A DNA stretch of 8,285 nucleotides from Verrucomicrobia bacterium UBA6354 (GTDB lineage: Bacteria; Verrucomicrobiota; Kiritimatiellia; RFP12; UBA1067). Where the stretch lies: NCBI GenBank assembly GCA_002440145.1, contig DJRS01000048.1, forward strand, positions 1 to 8,285, read 5' to 3'. Shown one piece after another: positions 5,813 through 8,285 of this stretch; within the stretch, counting starts at the first letter, position 1, and every line of letters begins with the position of its first letter. Under the pieces are notes generated by a model. The model searched no databases. It was not told where the DNA came from and saw only the letters and a list, made by a program, of their open reading frames with translations. The translations under genes were made by a program, and so were the position numbers.

Positions 5813-7504
5813 ATGGATACGCAAGACACCTACGCGCGCACGATCCTGCGGAGCACGGGGCTTTACCCGGACGAGCAGCTCGCGCGCATTTTCGCGCAGC
5901 GCGGCCGGACTCCCGGCATGGGGCTTGCGGAGGCGGCGGTCAAGTTCGGCTCCGCGAGCGAGGAGGAATTCCTTTCCGCCATCGGGCGCGTCCTGGGGCT
6001 CGAGAAGGTCGATCTCGAGAAGCATCCGCCGGGCGCCGAGGCGTTGACGCGTCTGCCGGCGAGCGCGGTCTACCAATACGGCGCCTTGCCCTGGCGCGCG
6101 GACGCTTCGGCGCTCACGGTGGCGACGAACGACCCGTTCGACACCGTCGCGGCGGACGGTCTGCGGATGATCGCGCACATGCCGGTCCGCACCGTCCTGG
6201 CCGCGAAGGAGTCGGTCGACAAGGCCATCAAGAAGTATTACGGCGTCGGGGCGGACGCGATCGAGAAGATGATCGGGGACGGCCGCTACAACGTGGACGA
6301 CGATGCGGGCACGCTTACGACGATCGACGTGAACGAGATGGGGGAGGAGGCCTCCATCGTGAAATTCGTCAACCAGATCATCGCCGAGGCGGACCGGCAG
6401 GGCGCCACGGACATCCATATCGAGCCGCAGGAAACCGAACTGCGCATACGCTACCGCATAGACGGCATGCTCCACAAGGTGGACGTCCCGCCGCAATTGA
6501 ACCGTCTGAAGTCCGCCATCATTTCGCGCATCAAGGTCATGGCGAACCTGGATATCGCCGAAAAGCGCCTGCCTATGGACGGCCGGATAGGCATTCGCAT
6601 CGGCGGACAGGACATCGACATCCGCGTTTCGACCATGCCGGCCGCCTACGGCGAGTCCATTTCGCTTCGTCTGCTGGCCAAGAGCGGAAATTTCGTGAAG
6701 ATGGCCGACCTCGGGTTCAATCCGCGCGACTTCGCCGTCGTGGACAAGATCATCCACCGGCCGAACGGCATCTTCCTCGTGACGGGGCCCACGGGGTCCG
6801 GGAAATCGACCTCCCTCTATTCGTTTCTGCATGAAGTGAACACGATGGACGTGCGCATCATGACGGCCGAGGATCCGATCGAATACCACATGGCGGGCGT
6901 CAACCAGGTGCAGATGCAGGCTTCCATCGGGATGACATTCGCGCGCGCCCTGCGCGCCTTCCTGCGCCAGGACCCGGACATCATCATGGTCGGGGAAATC
7001 CGCGACCGCGAGACGGCCGAGATCGCCATCAACGCTTCGCTGACGGGGCATATGGTCTTCTCCACGCTCCATACGAACGATGCGGCCGGGGCGTTCCCGC
7101 GCTTGACGGACATGGGCGTGGAGCCGTTTCTGATCGCGTCGGCGGTGGCGGGCGTCATGGGGCAGCGTCTCTGCCGGCGTCTTTGCCCGAACTGCCGCCG
7201 GGAGGCGCCGCTGGACAGAAAGTACTACACGCTGGATTATCCGCCGGCGCGCGAGACCGTGTTCGAGCCTTGCGGCTGCGACAAATGTTCGCGGACGGGC
7301 TACAAGGGACGGCGCGCGCTCTTCGAGGTTTTGGAAGTGGACGAGGAGATCGAGCAGGCGATCGTCCAGCGCAAGAACGCGTCCGAGATCCGCGACCTTG
7401 CCATGTCCAAGGGGATGAAGACCCTGCGTGAAGATGGCTGGGCGAAGGTCTTCGCGGGCGTGACGAGCGTGAAGGAGATCATCCGCGTGACAGAGGAGCA
7501 ATAG
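5813..7504 (+). CDS. gspE: GspE/PilB-type secretion or pilus assembly ATPase
   Basis: This hexameric cytoplasmic ATPase powers pseudopilus or type IV pilus assembly at the inner membrane. At 563 aa it has a normal length. Residues 1-150 form an MshEN/T2SSE N-terminal domain. The ATPase core has the Asp box T-D200-I-H-I-E-P, Walker A G325-P-T-G-S-G-K331-S-T, Walker B D389-I-I-M-V-G-E395, and the His box T-G-H413-M-V-F-S-T-L-H420-T-N-D. Zinc-type cysteines C458-x2-C461 and C489-x2-C492 are present, with extra cysteines at 454 and 487. All catalytic elements are intact, so it should be active. GspE and PilB cannot be separated here because no other secretion or pilus gene is in the window. The ribosome binding site is weak: GAGGGA at 5793-5798 is rather far from the ATG. 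The gene follows the kinase by 18 bases. Confidence 0.92.
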   Translation: MDTQDTYARTILRSTGLYPDEQLARIFAQRGRTPGMGLAEAAVKFGSASEEEFLSAIGRVLGLEKVDLEKHPPGAEALTRLPASAVYQYGALPWRADASALTVATNDPFDTVAADGLRMIAHMPVRTVLAAKESVDKAIKKYYGVGADAIEKMIGDGRYNVDDDAGTLTTIDVNEMGEEASIVKFVNQIIAEADRQGATDIHIEPQETELRIRYRIDGMLHKVDVPPQLNRLKSAIISRIKVMANLDIAEKRLPMDGRIGIRIGGQDIDIRVSTMPAAYGESISLRLLAKSGNFVKMADLGFNPRDFAVVDKIIHRPNGIFLVTGPTGSGKSTSLYSFLHEVNTMDVRIMTAEDPIEYHMAGVNQVQMQASIGMTFARALRAFLRQDPDIIMVGEIRDRETAEIAINASLTGHMVFSTLHTNDAAGAFPRLTDMGVEPFLIASAVAGVMGQRLCRRLCPNCRREAPLDRKYYTLDYPPARETVFEPCGCDKCSRTGYKGRRALFEVLEVDEEIEQAIVQRKNASEIRDLAMSKGMKTLREDGWAKVFAGVTSVKEIIRVTEEQ

Positions 7505-7509
7505 AACCC

Positions 7510-8285
7510 ATGCCCCTGGCAAGCGAGTTGCGGCAAAAGACCGCCCAGACGCAGACGATGGCGCCCCAAATGAGGCAGAGCCTGCATTTGCTCTCGCTCA
7601 GTCTGCCGGAGCTGCGCACGGAGCTCTATCGCGAGATGAGTTCGAATCCGGTCATAGAGGACATCGGTTCGCCGCTTGAGCGCGAAACGGTATCGCACAA
7701 GGAGTCCGAATCGGAGCAGCGCGAGAAATCCCTGGAAAGCGACTACACCGAGGACGACGATATTCCCGAAACGCCTTACACGGCGGATGCGGACGCTTTG
7801 GAGCGGCGGCAGAAGTTTTTCGACTCGCAGACAAAAGAAGAAACGCTGGAGGAGCACCTCAAGAACCAGCTGCGCCTTTCCGACATTCCGCCGGAGGACG
7901 TCCCGCTCGCCGAGATTCTGATCGGCGAGTTGGACGACAACGGTTTTTTCTCGGGCTCGTTCCCGGACATGAAGATGACGACGGGCGAAAGCGAAGAGAA
8001 GATCCGGCGCGTTCTCCGCGAGATCGCCCAGCTGGATCCCGCCGGGTGCGGCGCGACTTCGCTCAAAGAATGCCTGCTGGCGCAATTGGACAAGCTGGAC
8101 GGATCGCCGGTCCGCGACACGGTGAAAGCCCTGATAGAACGCCATCTGCCCGATATCGCGGCGGGCCGCGACGCGCTGGTGGAAAAGGAGCTGGGGCTCG
8201 CGCCCCGGCAATACGCCGCGGCGCTTGCCGCGCTCCGCACGCTCGATCCGCGTCCGGGCCGGGCCTATGCGCGCGCCGGGCATGA
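7510..8285 (+). CDS. rpoN: RNA polymerase sigma-54 factor, N-terminal part (cut by window end)
   Basis: Sigma-54 directs RNA polymerase to -24/-12 promoters and needs AAA+ activators to open them. The frame is open from 7510 to the window end, giving 258 residues of a protein usually near 450-500 aa. Region I (1-51) is recognisable: M17-A-P-Q-M-R-Q-S-L-H-L-L, then L-P-E-L, then S-S-N-P-V-I-E-D. Residues 52-100 are the acidic, variable region II. The core-binding domain follows, with G-E-L-D142-D-N-G, L-D176-P-A-G-C-G-A and L-D246-P-R-P-G-R. The DNA-binding part and RpoN box lie beyond the window. GAGGAG at 7493-7498, inside the end of the ATPase gene, could be the ribosome binding site. The intergenic gap is 5 bases, so it is probably co-transcribed with the ATPase. 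Some pilin genes are sigma-54 dependent, but no such link is shown here. Confidence 0.93.
   Translation, partial: MPLASELRQKTAQTQTMAPQMRQSLHLLSLSLPELRTELYREMSSNPVIEDIGSPLERETVSHKESESEQREKSLESDYTEDDDIPETPYTADADALERRQKFFDSQTKEETLEEHLKNQLRLSDIPPEDVPLAEILIGELDDNGFFSGSFPDMKMTTGESEEKIRRVLREIAQLDPAGCGATSLKECLLAQLDKLDGSPVRDTVKALIERHLPDIAAGRDALVEKELGLAPRQYAAALAALRTLDPRPGRAYARAGH

Noticed and set aside
4726..6834. 702-codon plus-strand frame spanning the kinase and ATPase genes, with another at 2727-4625
   Set aside because: It crosses two well-supported genes in another frame, has biased low-complexity Arg/Gly/Ala composition and no domain pattern.

Overview
The window is one strand-uniform, GC-rich stretch. 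A 226-base intergenic region is followed by seven tightly packed plus-strand genes, the last cut by the window end. The ExbB/ExbD energy-transduction proteins, a GspE/PilB-type ATPase and sigma-54 together indicate a Gram-negative (diderm) bacterium. Very high GC at third codon positions, the gene mix and the left-edge repeat would fit a PVC-group bacterium (Kiritimatiellota, Lentisphaerota or Verrucomicrobiota). That placement is from memory and is not proven by the sequence.

Layout. Bases 1-226 hold three imperfect tandem copies of CTCTGCGT, three small hairpins, an AT-richer patch with a direct repeat and a dyad, and a perfect TATAAT ending 8 bases before the first start codon. Bases 227-4683 are a four-gene block with overlapping ends: exbB-like (227-712), exbD-like (696-1130), a 640-aa TPR protein (1127-3049) and a 545-aa protein (3046-4683). 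The last of these joins a TonB-like membrane anchor and a Pro/Ala-rich linker to a von Willebrand A (VWA) domain. A PfkB-family sugar kinase resembling 2-keto-3-deoxygluconate kinase (4694-5794), a GspE/PilB ATPase (5813-7504) and the N-terminal part of RpoN (7510 to the edge) follow with gaps of 5-18 bases. No terminator is visible, so all seven genes could be co-transcribed.

How they may work together. The first four genes look like a self-contained proton-motive-force-driven envelope machine. ExbB/ExbD form the motor. The VWA protein stands where TonB or TolA would, and keeps the Ser-x3-His spacing of the TonB transmembrane helix. The TPR protein would be an exported scaffold, a role comparable to CpoB in Tol-Pal or BatC in Bat clusters. 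The segment after the anchor resembles the VWA part and following beta-rich part of inter-alpha-trypsin-inhibitor-type proteins, with TonB-like sequence where the VIT domain would be. This TonB-VWA fusion within an ExbBD operon is the most interesting item here. The kinase, ATPase and sigma factor look like ordinary family members that happen to follow in the same transcription direction.
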